This document shows, piece by piece, positions 7,917 to 16,193 of a DNA stretch of 51,921 nucleotides. The DNA is from Spirochaetales bacterium Spiro_09. Lineage in GTDB: Bacteria; Spirochaetota; Spirochaetia; Treponematales; Treponemataceae. Position 1 is the first letter of the stretch. Every line of letters starts with the position of its first letter. The notes under the pieces were generated by a model. The model saw only the letters and a list, made by a program, of their open reading frames with translations. It had not been told where the DNA came from and did not search any database. The position numbers and the translations under genes are program-made. The stretch spans positions 1 to 51,921 of the forward strand of contig LVBK01000032.1 in NCBI GenBank assembly GCA_001604385.1, given 5' to 3'.

Positions 7917-10658
7917 TCATTGATTCTGCTGATAAATTCCCATTAGTTTGTCCGTGATTTTTCTTCGTTCTTCGCTTCCATTGGTGCCAAGGCGTAAAAG
8001 GGGAATCTTGTATAATTCCATGATATGATTTTTCATCTGGTCTCTTCTGGATTGCATGGTTCCTTCTTTGTGAAACCGATACCCGTCAACCTCAATTGCG
8101 AGAACGGGCTTTTTGCTTATGCGATTATATAGCAGAAAATCGAGATGGGTGGCATAGTGGCTTGCATATGTGCGTTCCTCCTCGTTTAATAGAGTAATGT
8201 CCCGTAGCAACATAGCAACTGGTTGATGACATATAACCTGGAGTTCTGTAAAAGGATCGTTACCGATGATATCTGTAAGCAGGGCAAACATAATATTCTC
8301 TGAATCAAACTCTGATATCTTCTTTTTTGTATTGAGATATGCAATTCTTTGCTTCGTATACTGACTGTATAATAAATCGAAGACCGAGCGAATGGTACTT
8401 TGAGTAATAGTAAGATTGTTATACTCGGCATAGTCAATCAAATCTGAAATATTGCCCTGTTTTTTTTGTTCATTCCCCGATACAATTACCCACAGACGTT
8501 TCTTTGCTCTGGAAACTGCAACATTCAATAAATTAGGATCATCAGAAAAATTCGTTACAGTATCGTCAACCGTCGATATGATTATCGCGTCCTTTTCACG
8601 CCCCTGAAACTTGTGTACGGTTGCAATATTCAGTTCGTCTTTCTTGACTGCATGTGCTATTGCACCAACTTGATCTTTATATGGTGCAATGATGCCAATG
8701 TCTTTACTCGAATATGAAATAGAGGGGAGTACCTCTTGCGTTATAATGTCTACCTGTCGTTGATTGAGATGGCCTTTTGCATGATTTCCTGCAACGGTTT
8801 TAATTATTGAAATCGCATCACGTCTCCCGTCATCCTTTGTCATAATTATAAGATTACCGTGATAAAACTTCTGATTGCAAAAATTGATGATTTGGGGATG
8901 ACAGCGATAATGTTCGCGTAAGAGCGTTCTGGGAACCTTTGGTATAATTTCACATATTGATTGAAGAAAACTGTTAGCGGCAAAATTGTAGCCAGTATCA
9001 AGGGAATATGAGTTGAAAATATCCTGGAGTGCTTTTCTGTTTGCGTCGGTAATGACGTTCGGTAATTGTTTCATGTCTCCGACTATCACCGCATTATGTG
9101 ATCCTGAGACGGCCAGGGCTCCGGTAGCAATATCAACTTGGGACGCCTCGTCAATTATGATGTAATCAAACGTCGCCTGGGCACACAGGCTTCCACGAGC
9201 CGAGAATGTTGTACTTAGAATTGTTGGATACTCTGCCAGAAAGTCCTTGTGTCTACTCCTAAGGTCTTCCTCCTTGAAGATTGTTCGACTTGAAGCATAT
9301 CCATACCTTCTTGATAACGAATCTCTGAAATACTCCATTGACAATGTCTGCAATTGTTTTGTTTTTTCGTCAGCACTGTTATCTGAGAGTTTCCTTGCTA
9401 ATGCACGAATTTCCGAGGTTAGCTCTGTTAATCTCGTGGCGTAGTATAGATATTGGAAGAGCAAGGCGACATCCTCTGGCCTTTCTTTGTAAAAGCGTAA
9501 ACTGGCAATTCCATGTCTGAATCTGCATTTAGTTTTAAACAAAAAAGATGATTTATTGTTTTTTTGTATGCATCGTTGATACTCATTCCATAAGTTAATT
9601 AAAGTTGATGAAGAAATATGATATCGGATTTTTAAATCTTGAAATGACTTGTTAACCTCTTTGAGATACTGAAGGAAATGATAATTTTCAGTCTCAAAGT
9701 TTGTATGCTCTTGTTTGATATACGATAAGCGTTCCTGATCAATATATAGTTCCTGTAATTGCGCTGAAAGACCTTTGATCTTTGCTATATGCTCCGGGGT
9801 ATTCTTTCCCGAAGATGATGTTATCCATTTGGGATATCTGCCTGTTTGCTTTTGCATAAACTCTTTTTTATTATCCTGTTTGCCTAAGGGAGCGATAAAA
9901 AAATCCAATTCATACGAGGCCATTTTCTCATATACATTGGAAATCGCAGAATTATTATTCGAGACTATTTGAACTGTTTTTCCCGCCAGGGTCAGATTGG
10001 CGAGAATATTCAATATTGTTTGCGTTTTGCCAGTTCCGGGAGGGCCTTCTATTACACTGATTTGATTTTCAAGGGCATTCTTTACGGCCTTATATTGACT
10101 CGCGTTACAACCGAAGGGGAATATTGGAATTGAAGAGGTTGATTGGCTGGGTATAAACCTCTCCGGCTCTGTGTACACTGAAAAGACTGTGTCTTGTGCG
10201 ATAAAATTGATTTTATTGAATTGTTTCGAAAGAAGGTTAACACCTTCATCTGACTCTATGCTGATCTTTTCTGCAGTCGTGCGCAAGTATTCATAGATTT
10301 TATTAGTTTTTGGCTTGGTAAGGCATGATTTTGTAATTTCTAAGTCTTTTTTTTCATAATCAAAACTAAGGGATTTTTCGCAACGTATATGCCATATTTG
10401 AATGTCGTGATACGTAAATTCATAAATTCCGACAATGTTGAATAATAGTTTTCCCCTGTGGCTAATTTGATAATCGTTCGGATTTATGATAGCCGGGTTT
10501 CTTATCCAAATAATATCGGAGTGATTATAGCTGTAAGGCTTAGCGGTATTATGAAAATGAATTATGTATTTTCTTGTTTCAGGCTGAAACACGCAGGAAT
10601 CAATATTTTGTGTTTTGATCTGACCTTTGACTATTATGCAGTTTTCGCATGGATTCAT
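7917..10658 (-). CDS. SF1 (Upf1-like) helicase fused to a PD-(D/E)XK-like nuclease, candidate defence protein
   Basis: The 913-residue protein has an N-terminal region without recognised motifs (1-180), then SF1 helicase motifs. These are Walker A GPPGTGKT (205-212), IIIDEASQ (about 500), VVGDMKQLP, GIIAPYKDQ, ATVHKFQGREKD and LLNVAVSRAKK. The last 100 residues resemble DUF2726/Vsr-like nucleases: LDFLLYNR...KPVLAIEVDG supplies the Asp and the Glu-x-Asp of a PD-(D/E)XK site, followed by a basic helix. The gene is markedly AT-rich and sits beside an hsdR remnant, which suggests a transferred defence island. Helicase-nuclease fusions are common in anti-phage systems such as Mokosh, but this domain combination is not a clear match to any I can name. 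A DNA repair role is the alternative. Confidence 0.75.
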   Translation of the reverse strand: MNPCENCIIVKGQIKTQNIDSCVFQPETRKYIIHFHNTAKPYSYNHSDIIWIRNPAIINPNDYQISHRGKLLFNIVGIYEFTYHDIQIWHIRCEKSLSFDYEKKDLEITKSCLTKPKTNKIYEYLRTTAEKISIESDEGVNLLSKQFNKINFIAQDTVFSVYTEPERFIPSQSTSSIPIFPFGCNASQYKAVKNALENQISVIEGPPGTGKTQTILNILANLTLAGKTVQIVSNNNSAISNVYEKMASYELDFFIAPLGKQDNKKEFMQKQTGRYPKWITSSSGKNTPEHIAKIKGLSAQLQELYIDQERLSYIKQEHTNFETENYHFLQYLKEVNKSFQDLKIRYHISSSTLINLWNEYQRCIQKNNKSSFLFKTKCRFRHGIASLRFYKERPEDVALLFQYLYYATRLTELTSEIRALARKLSDNSADEKTKQLQTLSMEYFRDSLSRRYGYASSRTIFKEEDLRSRHKDFLAEYPTILSTTFSARGSLCAQATFDYIIIDEASQVDIATGALAVSGSHNAVIVGDMKQLPNVITDANRKALQDIFNSYSLDTGYNFAANSFLQSICEIIPKVPRTLLREHYRCHPQIINFCNQKFYHGNLIIMTKDDGRRDAISIIKTVAGNHAKGHLNQRQVDIITQEVLPSISYSSKDIGIIAPYKDQVGAIAHAVKKDELNIATVHKFQGREKDAIIISTVDDTVTNFSDDPNLLNVAVSRAKKRLWVIVSGNEQKKQGNISDLIDYAEYNNLTITQSTIRSVFDLLYSQYTKQRIAYLNTKKKISEFDSENIMFALLTDIIGNDPFTELQVICHQPVAMLLRDITLLNEEERTYASHYATHLDFLLYNRISKKPVLAIEVDGYRFHKEGTMQSRRDQMKNHIMELYKIPLLRLGTNGSEERRKITDKLMGIYQQNQ

Positions 10659-10664
10659 TACGGA

Positions 10665-10693
10665 ATTTTATACCGCAATATATTTGCAATCAA
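10665..10693 (-). promoter_or_regulatory. Promoter of the helicase-nuclease gene, possibly leaderless
   Basis: Read on the - strand, TTGATT (10693-10688) and TAAAAT (10670-10665) are 17 bp apart. Only 6 nt separate the -10 box from the ATG at 10658, and no Shine-Dalgarno is present. Confidence 0.45.
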
Positions 10694-10734
10694 GTAATAA
10701 TACTGTGTATTCATGATTGTTTGCGCTGTCTGCC

Positions 10735-11922
10735 TTATACCTTCACCAGGCTTTTTCCGAAGGCCTTGCATTGGTCTATCGTGGAACCGTCCGGTTCCCA
10801 GAGGGCTTTCATGCCTTCGTTCGCAAGTTCGAAACCGGAGGCGGCAAGGAGCTTGTTGATTTTTACCGTGCCCTCACCGCTCCATCCGTAACAACCGAAG
10901 CTTGCGGCCTTTTTGTTCTTGAAGCGAAGGCCTTCGATCATCTCGAGCAAGCCGGCCGTAGCGTGGGTGATGCCCCTTCCGATGGTGGGGGAGCCCACCA
11001 GGACGAGCCGGGACTTGAAGACTTCGGTGATGAGGTCGTTTTTGTCGCTTTTTGAAATGTTGAAGACTTTGACGGTGGACGCGGAGCCCGCTTCGCGCAT
11101 GCCGGCGGCGATTGCGTCTGCCATGTGACGGGTGCCTTCCCACATTGTGTCGTAGAGAATGGTGATCTGGTCTTCCTGGTAGTCCCTGCTCCACTCGATG
11201 TATTTCTGGACTATCTGGACAGGGTTCTCCCTCCAGATGACGCCGTGGCTCGGGGCGATTATGTCTATGGGTAGATTGAGCGCGAGCACTTCCTGGATTT
11301 TTTTGTCTACGAGGCTGCTGAAGGGCGTGAGTATGTTCGCGTAATACTTGAGGCACTGTGCCATGAGTTCACCCTTGTCCACCAGGTCGTTGAAGAGGCT
11401 GTTTGAGGCGAAGTGCTGGCCGAAGGCATCGTTGCTGAAGAGGATGTTGTCTCCGGTCAGGTAGGTGGCCATGCTGTCCGGCCAGTGGAGCATTTTCATT
11501 TCCACGAAAACCAGTTTCTTTCCGTTGCCGATGTCTACCGAGTCGCCGGTTTTTACCGTATGAAAGTTCCATTTTTCGTGGTATTGGCCGGTGAGGGATT
11601 TTACGGCATTTTCCGTGCAGTACACCGGTACGTCCGGAATGTGCCTGATGAGTTCGCTTAAGGCGCCCGAGTGGTCCACCTCGCCGTGGTTTGCCACGAT
11701 GAAGTCAATTTTTTCCAGGGGAATCTCCGCTTTGAGGTTCTCGACGAATTCCTTCGCGTAGGGCCTCCACACGGAATCTATCAGTACGTTTTTTTCTTCG
11801 CGGACGAGGTAGGCATTGTAGGTAGAACCCTGGGTGGTGGAATATTCGTCACCGTGAAACTTTTGCAATTCCCAGTCGATCTTGCCGACCCAGGATACGT
11901 TGTTTTTTACCGGAATGTGCAT
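10735..11922 (-). CDS. fprA: Flavodiiron protein (A-type flavoprotein, O2/NO reductase)
   Basis: The 395-residue, cytosolic protein has an N-terminal metallo-beta-lactamase-like diiron domain and a C-terminal flavodoxin domain (about 253-395). All iron ligands are visible: H79-x-E81-x-D83-H84, H146, D165 and H226. The FMN loop lies near YDTMWEGTRHMADAI. The family reduces O2 to water or NO to N2O and protects anaerobes. The length is that of the two-domain class without rubredoxin. It sits 9 bp downstream of a hemerythrin gene on the same strand, with AAGGAG before the ATG, so the two form an oxygen/NO-handling operon. A rubredoxin partner is not in the window. Confidence 0.95.
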   Translation of the reverse strand: MHIPVKNNVSWVGKIDWELQKFHGDEYSTTQGSTYNAYLVREEKNVLIDSVWRPYAKEFVENLKAEIPLEKIDFIVANHGEVDHSGALSELIRHIPDVPVYCTENAVKSLTGQYHEKWNFHTVKTGDSVDIGNGKKLVFVEMKMLHWPDSMATYLTGDNILFSNDAFGQHFASNSLFNDLVDKGELMAQCLKYYANILTPFSSLVDKKIQEVLALNLPIDIIAPSHGVIWRENPVQIVQKYIEWSRDYQEDQITILYDTMWEGTRHMADAIAAGMREAGSASTVKVFNISKSDKNDLITEVFKSRLVLVGSPTIGRGITHATAGLLEMIEGLRFKNKKAASFGCYGWSGEGTVKINKLLAASGFELANEGMKALWEPDGSTIDQCKAFGKSLVKV

Positions 11923-11931
11923 GGCGTCTCC

Positions 11932-12474
11932 TTACAGGTATTTCTTCTGAAAAGTATCGAGCATTCCATGCAGTTTGTCATGTATTCCGGGTCCCATTGT
12001 GGTGCTTTCGTGATTGTCAAAGGCCTTGAGTATGGATTGCTGTTCGGATTCGGGTATCAGTTTGTCCCCCATGGGGAACAGTACATTGTTTTCCTTTTGG
12101 ATGTGCGCGCGAAGGAGATCGATGTACAGGCGGGCGTTCTTTGCGAAGGCCGACGTATCGAGTGTGCCGTTCGAGATAGACGACGATAGCCCCTGTATGA
12201 ATTTTCTTCCTTCCACATGCTCGCTCAGCATCTGTCCGATCGGGCCTCGCTCGTTCGGTATGCCGTAGCGTTCCATTATGGGGAACAGTATCCCCTCTTC
12301 TTTCCCGTGGTGGCACTTGTCCGCGAAGAGTTTGAGAAATTCCACGATTTCCGATGCGTCCTCTGCGGGCAGGGGAGCGCCTTTTTCCGCTTTTTCTGCC
12401 ATTTTTTCCAAAATCTGTAAACCCAAAAGAATTCCCTCGTGTTCATTCTTGAGTTCTTCGCTTGCGTATTTCAT
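11932..12474 (-). CDS. Hemerythrin HHE-domain protein
   Basis: The 180-residue, all-helical protein carries the diiron ligand pattern of hemerythrin-like proteins: H12, the HHGKEE motif (H55/H56 with E59), H86, and a later HIQKENNVLF block. The family binds O2 or NO, or stores iron. Together with the flavodiiron protein immediately downstream, this one probably binds or senses O2/NO. It resembles the HHE proteins of about 180 residues found in clostridia and spirochaetes. A strong GGAGG precedes the ATG. The promoter probably lies in the AT-rich 12480-12560 segment, but I could not fix its boxes. Confidence 0.88.
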   Translation of the reverse strand: MKYASEELKNEHEGILLGLQILEKMAEKAEKGAPLPAEDASEIVEFLKLFADKCHHGKEEGILFPIMERYGIPNERGPIGQMLSEHVEGRKFIQGLSSSISNGTLDTSAFAKNARLYIDLLRAHIQKENNVLFPMGDKLIPESEQQSILKAFDNHESTTMGPGIHDKLHGMLDTFQKKYL

Positions 12475-12580
12475 CTTAATCCTCCAATAGGAATAATAAG
12501 GAAAATAGGAAGAGAAGGAAAGGAAATATTCTTTTCACATTTTCAGTGCAATTCTCAATGGGTAAAGAATCCCGCATCCG

Positions 12581-13477
12581 CTATTCCTTGATCAGACTTC
12601 CCCCCGCGCGGAGGCTGGCGATCCATCGCTGTTGTGCGGGCGACCATTCGATCGCGCTGCCTTCCAGTTTCAGGGTTTTCATATTGCGTAAAGCCGTGAA
12701 GGATTCGGGGATATGGGTGAGGGCGTTTCCCTCGGCAATGAGGTATTCTAGCCTGGCGCATTCGCCCAGGCTCGGGGGGAGTTCGGTAAGGCCGTTGTCC
12801 GAGAGGGCCAGTTCCCGCAAGGATGCAAGGTTTCCGAAGGAGTCGGGTAACACGGAGAGGCGGTTTCCGTAGAGGGACAATTCACGCAACCGGGCAAGGC
12901 CTCCGATTCGGGGGGTGAGGGTCTCCAGGCAGTTTCCCCCGAGTGTCAGAATCTCGAGGTTCTTTAATTGCCCGATCCAGTCCGGTACGCGGGTTATCCG
13001 GTTATCAAAGAGAACCAGCACTTTCAGGTTCTCGAAGCGGGCGAGCCATGACGGTATCTCGGTTAGTTCAAGCCGGGCAAGGGAGATCTCCTCAAGATCG
13101 GTTCGCCCCATAAGCCAGGGGGGAAACTCTGTCAGGGGATTTCCGCTCAGGTGGAGGCCCCTGAGGTTTTTAAGGGCGTGGATGCCCTCGGGAAGCCGGG
13201 TGAACCGGTTACCGATGAGGGACAGGGATTCAAGGAGGGGCAGTTCGAAGAGGGCGGACGGAAGCGAGCACAGGTTGTTGCGATTCAAAGCCAGATGGCG
13301 AAGCTGTGAAAGTGAGCCGATCGAGGGAGGAAGGGTTTCCATTTTTTTGTTGTTAAGGCGGATTTCTACGATGTCATCCCCTTCGCACAGGTATCCAAAG
13401 TGGTGGTAATCGAATTTTTCCACTCGGGGCAGGTTCTCGCCAAGGAGGTCGCTGACGTCTCTTACAAATTCGTTCAT
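12581..13477 (-). CDS. Leucine-rich repeat protein
   Basis: The 298-residue protein is almost entirely made of about ten 23-residue leucine-rich repeats (pattern LPxLxxLxLxxNxLxxLP) from residue 38 to 280. It has neither signal peptide nor membrane segment, so it is probably cytosolic. Such repeats bind other proteins. Spirochaetes carry many LRR proteins, but no partner is evident here. No Shine-Dalgarno precedes the ATG. A CATACT sequence 8 nt upstream may be a -10 box of a leaderless transcript. It is transcribed divergently from the DUF3820 gene. Confidence 0.85.
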   Translation of the reverse strand: MNEFVRDVSDLLGENLPRVEKFDYHHFGYLCEGDDIVEIRLNNKKMETLPPSIGSLSQLRHLALNRNNLCSLPSALFELPLLESLSLIGNRFTRLPEGIHALKNLRGLHLSGNPLTEFPPWLMGRTDLEEISLARLELTEIPSWLARFENLKVLVLFDNRITRVPDWIGQLKNLEILTLGGNCLETLTPRIGGLARLRELSLYGNRLSVLPDSFGNLASLRELALSDNGLTELPPSLGECARLEYLIAEGNALTHIPESFTALRNMKTLKLEGSAIEWSPAQQRWIASLRAGGSLIKE

Positions 13478-13596
13478 GCTTTCAAAGTATGGATTATTGA
13501 AGCGCCGGGCAAGAGCCGACCGTCCTTCTTCACGTCACTTAGGTCTCATGCCTGACACTATTGAGTCAGACCCTTGTATTCATGTACCCTTGGCAA

Positions 13597-13890
13597 ATGA
13601 ATTATATGGAAGAAGACACAGGGGTATTCGCCGATCATATATATGGTACCGACCGGATCACCGGCTCGTCGGAAGAGGTAAACTATAACAATCTTATTGA
13701 ACTTGCAAACACGAAAATGCCCTTCGGAAAATATGCCGGTCGCTATTTGGTCGAACTTCCTGAAACCTATATTCTGTGGTTCAAGGATAAAGGCTGGCCC
13801 GAAGGGCGCATTGGTGAGCAACTGCGTGAAATAGAAGAAATCAAGGTTAACGGCCTTGAATCGCTCCTTATTCCGCTCATCAGAAGATAA
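13597..13890 (+). CDS. DUF3820 family protein
   Basis: A short protein (97 residues from this start) whose C-terminal half matches DUF3820. The core reads MPFGKYAGRYLVELPETYI, followed by LWFKDKGWPEGRIG and a Glu-rich helix. The family is small and soluble, and its role is not established. The start is uncertain: ATGs at 13582, 13597 and 13606 are all in frame, none with a clear ribosome binding site. The family core begins well after each of them. It ends 17 bp before the carbamoyltransferase gene and is probably co-transcribed with it. Confidence 0.7.
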   Translation: MNYMEEDTGVFADHIYGTDRITGSSEEVNYNNLIELANTKMPFGKYAGRYLVELPETYILWFKDKGWPEGRIGEQLREIEEIKVNGLESLLIPLIRR

Positions 13891-13907
13891 GATAATAGGA
13901 GCATAGT

Positions 13908-14813
13908 ATGAAACACTTTCTTGCGGTTGACGATTTTTCCGGGGACGAGATAAAAAATATTCTCGCTCGCGCGGATTATTTGCAACAATGCTGGAAGGGC
14001 AATACAATGCCCCAAACTCTCAAGGGTGAAAAAGTCGCTTTGTGGTTCTTTGGCCAGGGTTTCAGAAACAGGGTCGCCTTTGAAATTGGCGCCCGCTCGC
14101 TTGGCGCAGATATCAGCTTCATTCCCGGAGACCTGGGAGTGCACGAGCCGATTCAGGATATTGCACATTACATTAATAACTGGTTTTCAATGGCTGTCAT
14201 ACGCTGTTTTCACCATGCCGATCTGGAGCGATTTGCGGCTGACTCACGGATTCCGGTAATAAACGCGAGAACCTCATTCAACCATCCCTGCGAGATTATT
14301 GGAGACTTGCAGTACATACGCAAAGTACGCGGCAGTATTGATAATCTTTCCGTTGTCTTTGTCGGGGAAGTTACCAATCTGTGCATGAGCTGGTTTGAAG
14401 TGGCACGGGTTCTTCCCGTCAATGTCATTCAGGTTGGGCCAACGGAATACCTGGCGAAGATGGAAACTGTACAAAGTCTGAATATGAATGCGGTCGGGCG
14501 TATATCCACGGCATCGGATATCCGTGGAGCCGTTACGAAAGAAACCGATGTGCTGTATACCGATTGCTGGCCGAGGAACGGGAACAAGAAAGACATACAG
14601 AAATTATTCCTTCCCTATCAAATAACGAAAGAGATAGTCGATAGAATGAATCCTCACGGTTTTTATATGCCGTGTCCGCCCATAACCCGGGGCGAAGAGT
14701 TGAGCGAAGACTCCCTGTCTTCTCCCCGATATTGCGATTATCAGGCAAAGGAATATTTGCTGCATGCCCAGAACGCAATAATGGAATACTGTATGAACGA
14801 GAAGCTCGCTTAG
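13908..14813 (+). CDS. Atypical ornithine/aspartate-type carbamoyltransferase
   Basis: The 301-residue protein has the two-domain carbamoyltransferase fold pattern. Several signature motifs are altered. The carbamoyl-phosphate loop STRTR is replaced by GQGFRNR (49-55). The HPxQ motif reads HPCE (126-129). The ornithine-enzyme motif HCLP reads PCPP (255-258), although the following RGEE (261-264) is kept. The second domain retains DVLYTDCW. The first arginine pair and the cysteine remain, so catalysis is possible, but the second substrate is probably not simply ornithine. No arg genes, carbamate kinase or deiminase genes are nearby. A ribosome binding site (ATAGGAG) precedes the ATG. Downstream is a large inverted repeat. 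Confidence 0.75.
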   Translation: MKHFLAVDDFSGDEIKNILARADYLQQCWKGNTMPQTLKGEKVALWFFGQGFRNRVAFEIGARSLGADISFIPGDLGVHEPIQDIAHYINNWFSMAVIRCFHHADLERFAADSRIPVINARTSFNHPCEIIGDLQYIRKVRGSIDNLSVVFVGEVTNLCMSWFEVARVLPVNVIQVGPTEYLAKMETVQSLNMNAVGRISTASDIRGAVTKETDVLYTDCWPRNGNKKDIQKLFLPYQITKEIVDRMNPHGFYMPCPPITRGEELSEDSLSSPRYCDYQAKEYLLHAQNAIMEYCMNEKLA

Positions 14814-14823
14814 TAAACTCTTG

Positions 14824-14887
14824 CTGCTATCAATATTGTTGAAAGCGCCATACCCACATGCGTTGTCTTCAACAATATTGATAGCAG
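14824..14887. repeat. Perfect 20-bp inverted repeat element (64 bp)
   Basis: CTGCTATCAATATTGTTGAA (14824-14843) is repeated exactly in inverse at 14868-14887 with 24 bp between. It fills the gap between two convergent genes, where it could act as a hairpin at both 3' ends. Single copies of the same 20 bases occur at 27089 and 43341, so it is part of a dispersed repeat family. Confidence 0.85.
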
Positions 14888-14890
14888 TAC

Positions 14891-15754
14891 CTATAGCAAT
14901 GCCTTCAAGCGCTCGATGGATTTCGGCGCTGACCCCTCGAAGTGATTATTGAGATATACTTTTACGAGCCGGCTTCCCCTAGCAAGGTACCTGATCATCC
15001 CGGCAATCTCGACAAGGTCTTCCTTCGGGTCAACAATTTCATTCCAGTTTCCCTTGGTTCGTTCCTCAATCTCTTTACGGTCACCGCCGAGCAAGCGAAT
15101 GGCTACACGATCCCCGATGAGGTCGCCGTATTGCGCATACAGTTCGTAGATATGCGGCAGGTATTGTTTTTCCGAGAATACATGTGCGATTCCACAGTCC
15201 TTGAGAAACTGGAAGTATTCACGCGTGAGGTAATTGGCGTTCCGGCATTCGACACCCAGGGGAAGCGTATTCCGGATGCCGTTTTTTTCCAGGGCAGAAA
15301 CAAAGCCTTCGAGGGCTTTCAGGAACGAAGCAAGACCGGACATTTTTTGTTTGTTAAGATATTCGAATTCAAGCTCGGCAAGGAAGATGCGGTCATGAAG
15401 TTCAGCGGTTGCTTCTATATAGTGTCGGAATACGTCCGACGAAAGAAAATTCGGGTTCGCCTTTAGCGGCAAGGACTTGTCCCTTGTGCGCTCATGGGTC
15501 AGGGAGAGTGTTTCGGTGAGTTTGCACGAGAACGTGAATCCTTCGGGCGTGAGTGACCGGTACTCGGCGACATCAGCGGGGTCGGGCAATTTGTAAAACC
15601 AGCTGTCTATCTCTACCGTAGGGTGTTTTGCGGAGTATTCCTTGAGGTAGTCTGCCGAGCGGGAAGCCTTCTTGCTGTATACGAGACCCATCCAGGAATC
15701 GTAGTTCCAGGAGCAGGTGCCGAAGTCGATTTTATTGGGTGCCGTTTGTTCCAT
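14891..15754 (-). CDS. DUF72 (YecE-like) protein
   Basis: A 287-residue protein with the DUF72 TIM-barrel-like pattern: FGTCSWNYDSW near the N-terminus, EIDSWFYKLPDPADV, FTFSCKLTETL, the GVECRNANYL block and VYLNNHFEGSAPKSI at the C-terminus. The family is widespread, and its activity is unsettled. I chose the ATG at 15754 rather than 15772. A -35/-10 pair ends 8 nt upstream of 15754, so the ATG at 15772 would lie inside the promoter spacer. It converges on the carbamoyltransferase gene. Confidence 0.85.
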   Translation of the reverse strand: MEQTAPNKIDFGTCSWNYDSWMGLVYSKKASRSADYLKEYSAKHPTVEIDSWFYKLPDPADVAEYRSLTPEGFTFSCKLTETLSLTHERTRDKSLPLKANPNFLSSDVFRHYIEATAELHDRIFLAELEFEYLNKQKMSGLASFLKALEGFVSALEKNGIRNTLPLGVECRNANYLTREYFQFLKDCGIAHVFSEKQYLPHIYELYAQYGDLIGDRVAIRLLGGDRKEIEERTKGNWNEIVDPKEDLVEIAGMIRYLARGSRLVKVYLNNHFEGSAPKSIERLKALL

Positions 15755-15762
15755 CACTGTGG

Positions 15763-15791
15763 AGTATCGCATCTGGCGGGCTTTTCGTCAA
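15763..15791 (-). promoter_or_regulatory. Promoter of the DUF72 gene, apparently leaderless
   Basis: On the - strand TTGACG (15791-15786), a 17-bp spacer and GATACT (15768-15763) are followed by 8 nt and then the ATG at 15754. No Shine-Dalgarno is present. This is the best-formed of several such promoters in the window. Confidence 0.65.
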
Positions 15792-15809
15792 AATGCCGGA
15801 CTGTTTCAA

Positions 15810-15909
15810 TGGACGACGCCCCCCGTTGCGCGTTCGCCCGCGGGCGACGGAACGTCGCAAGGCTCCGCGCATGGCCCGCTCGCCAGTCGTCCCGCTTTCT
15901 GCCTCAATC
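15810..15909 (-). repeat. GATTGAGGCAGA dispersed repeat, copy 2
   Basis: On the - strand this GC-rich block starts GATTGAGGCAGAAAGC at 15909 and keeps the CGGAGCC element of copies 1 and 3. It then contains nested GC-rich inverted repeats. It accounts for a quarter of the gene-free stretch 15755-16193. The rest (15910-16193) is leader DNA of the sugar transporter, where I could not fix a promoter. Confidence 0.5.
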
Positions 15910-16193
15910 TATTGAAGATCCCCCCCCTCTCATCCCCTTGTCGCATGCGCATTCCGTAAAAAAATGAACTAAAACCATAAGAAAATTACCCATCATCCGT
16001 GATTTGTCGCACTGGCGGGAGGCGGCGGAAAATGTCGTACCCTTTCGGTAAGAATTTTCATGTACCTTTGAACGACTGTGATACACACTGGCTCAATGAT
16101 TCTGGCGGCGTTGCCGCGCGAAAAAAAGTGAGTGAGCGGAGTGCGCAGGAAGCGGTAACAAGTCGCCCTGTGGTGTGTCTGAAGGAGGAATGT

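Noticed and set aside
12480-12580. Promoter of the hemerythrin/flavodiiron operon
   Set aside because: The region is AT-rich and must contain a promoter, but several weak box pairs are possible and none stands out.
15910-16193. Promoter or operator of the sugar transporter operon
   Set aside because: TTGAAC near 16065 has no good -10 partner, and no clear palindrome for the AraC protein was found.
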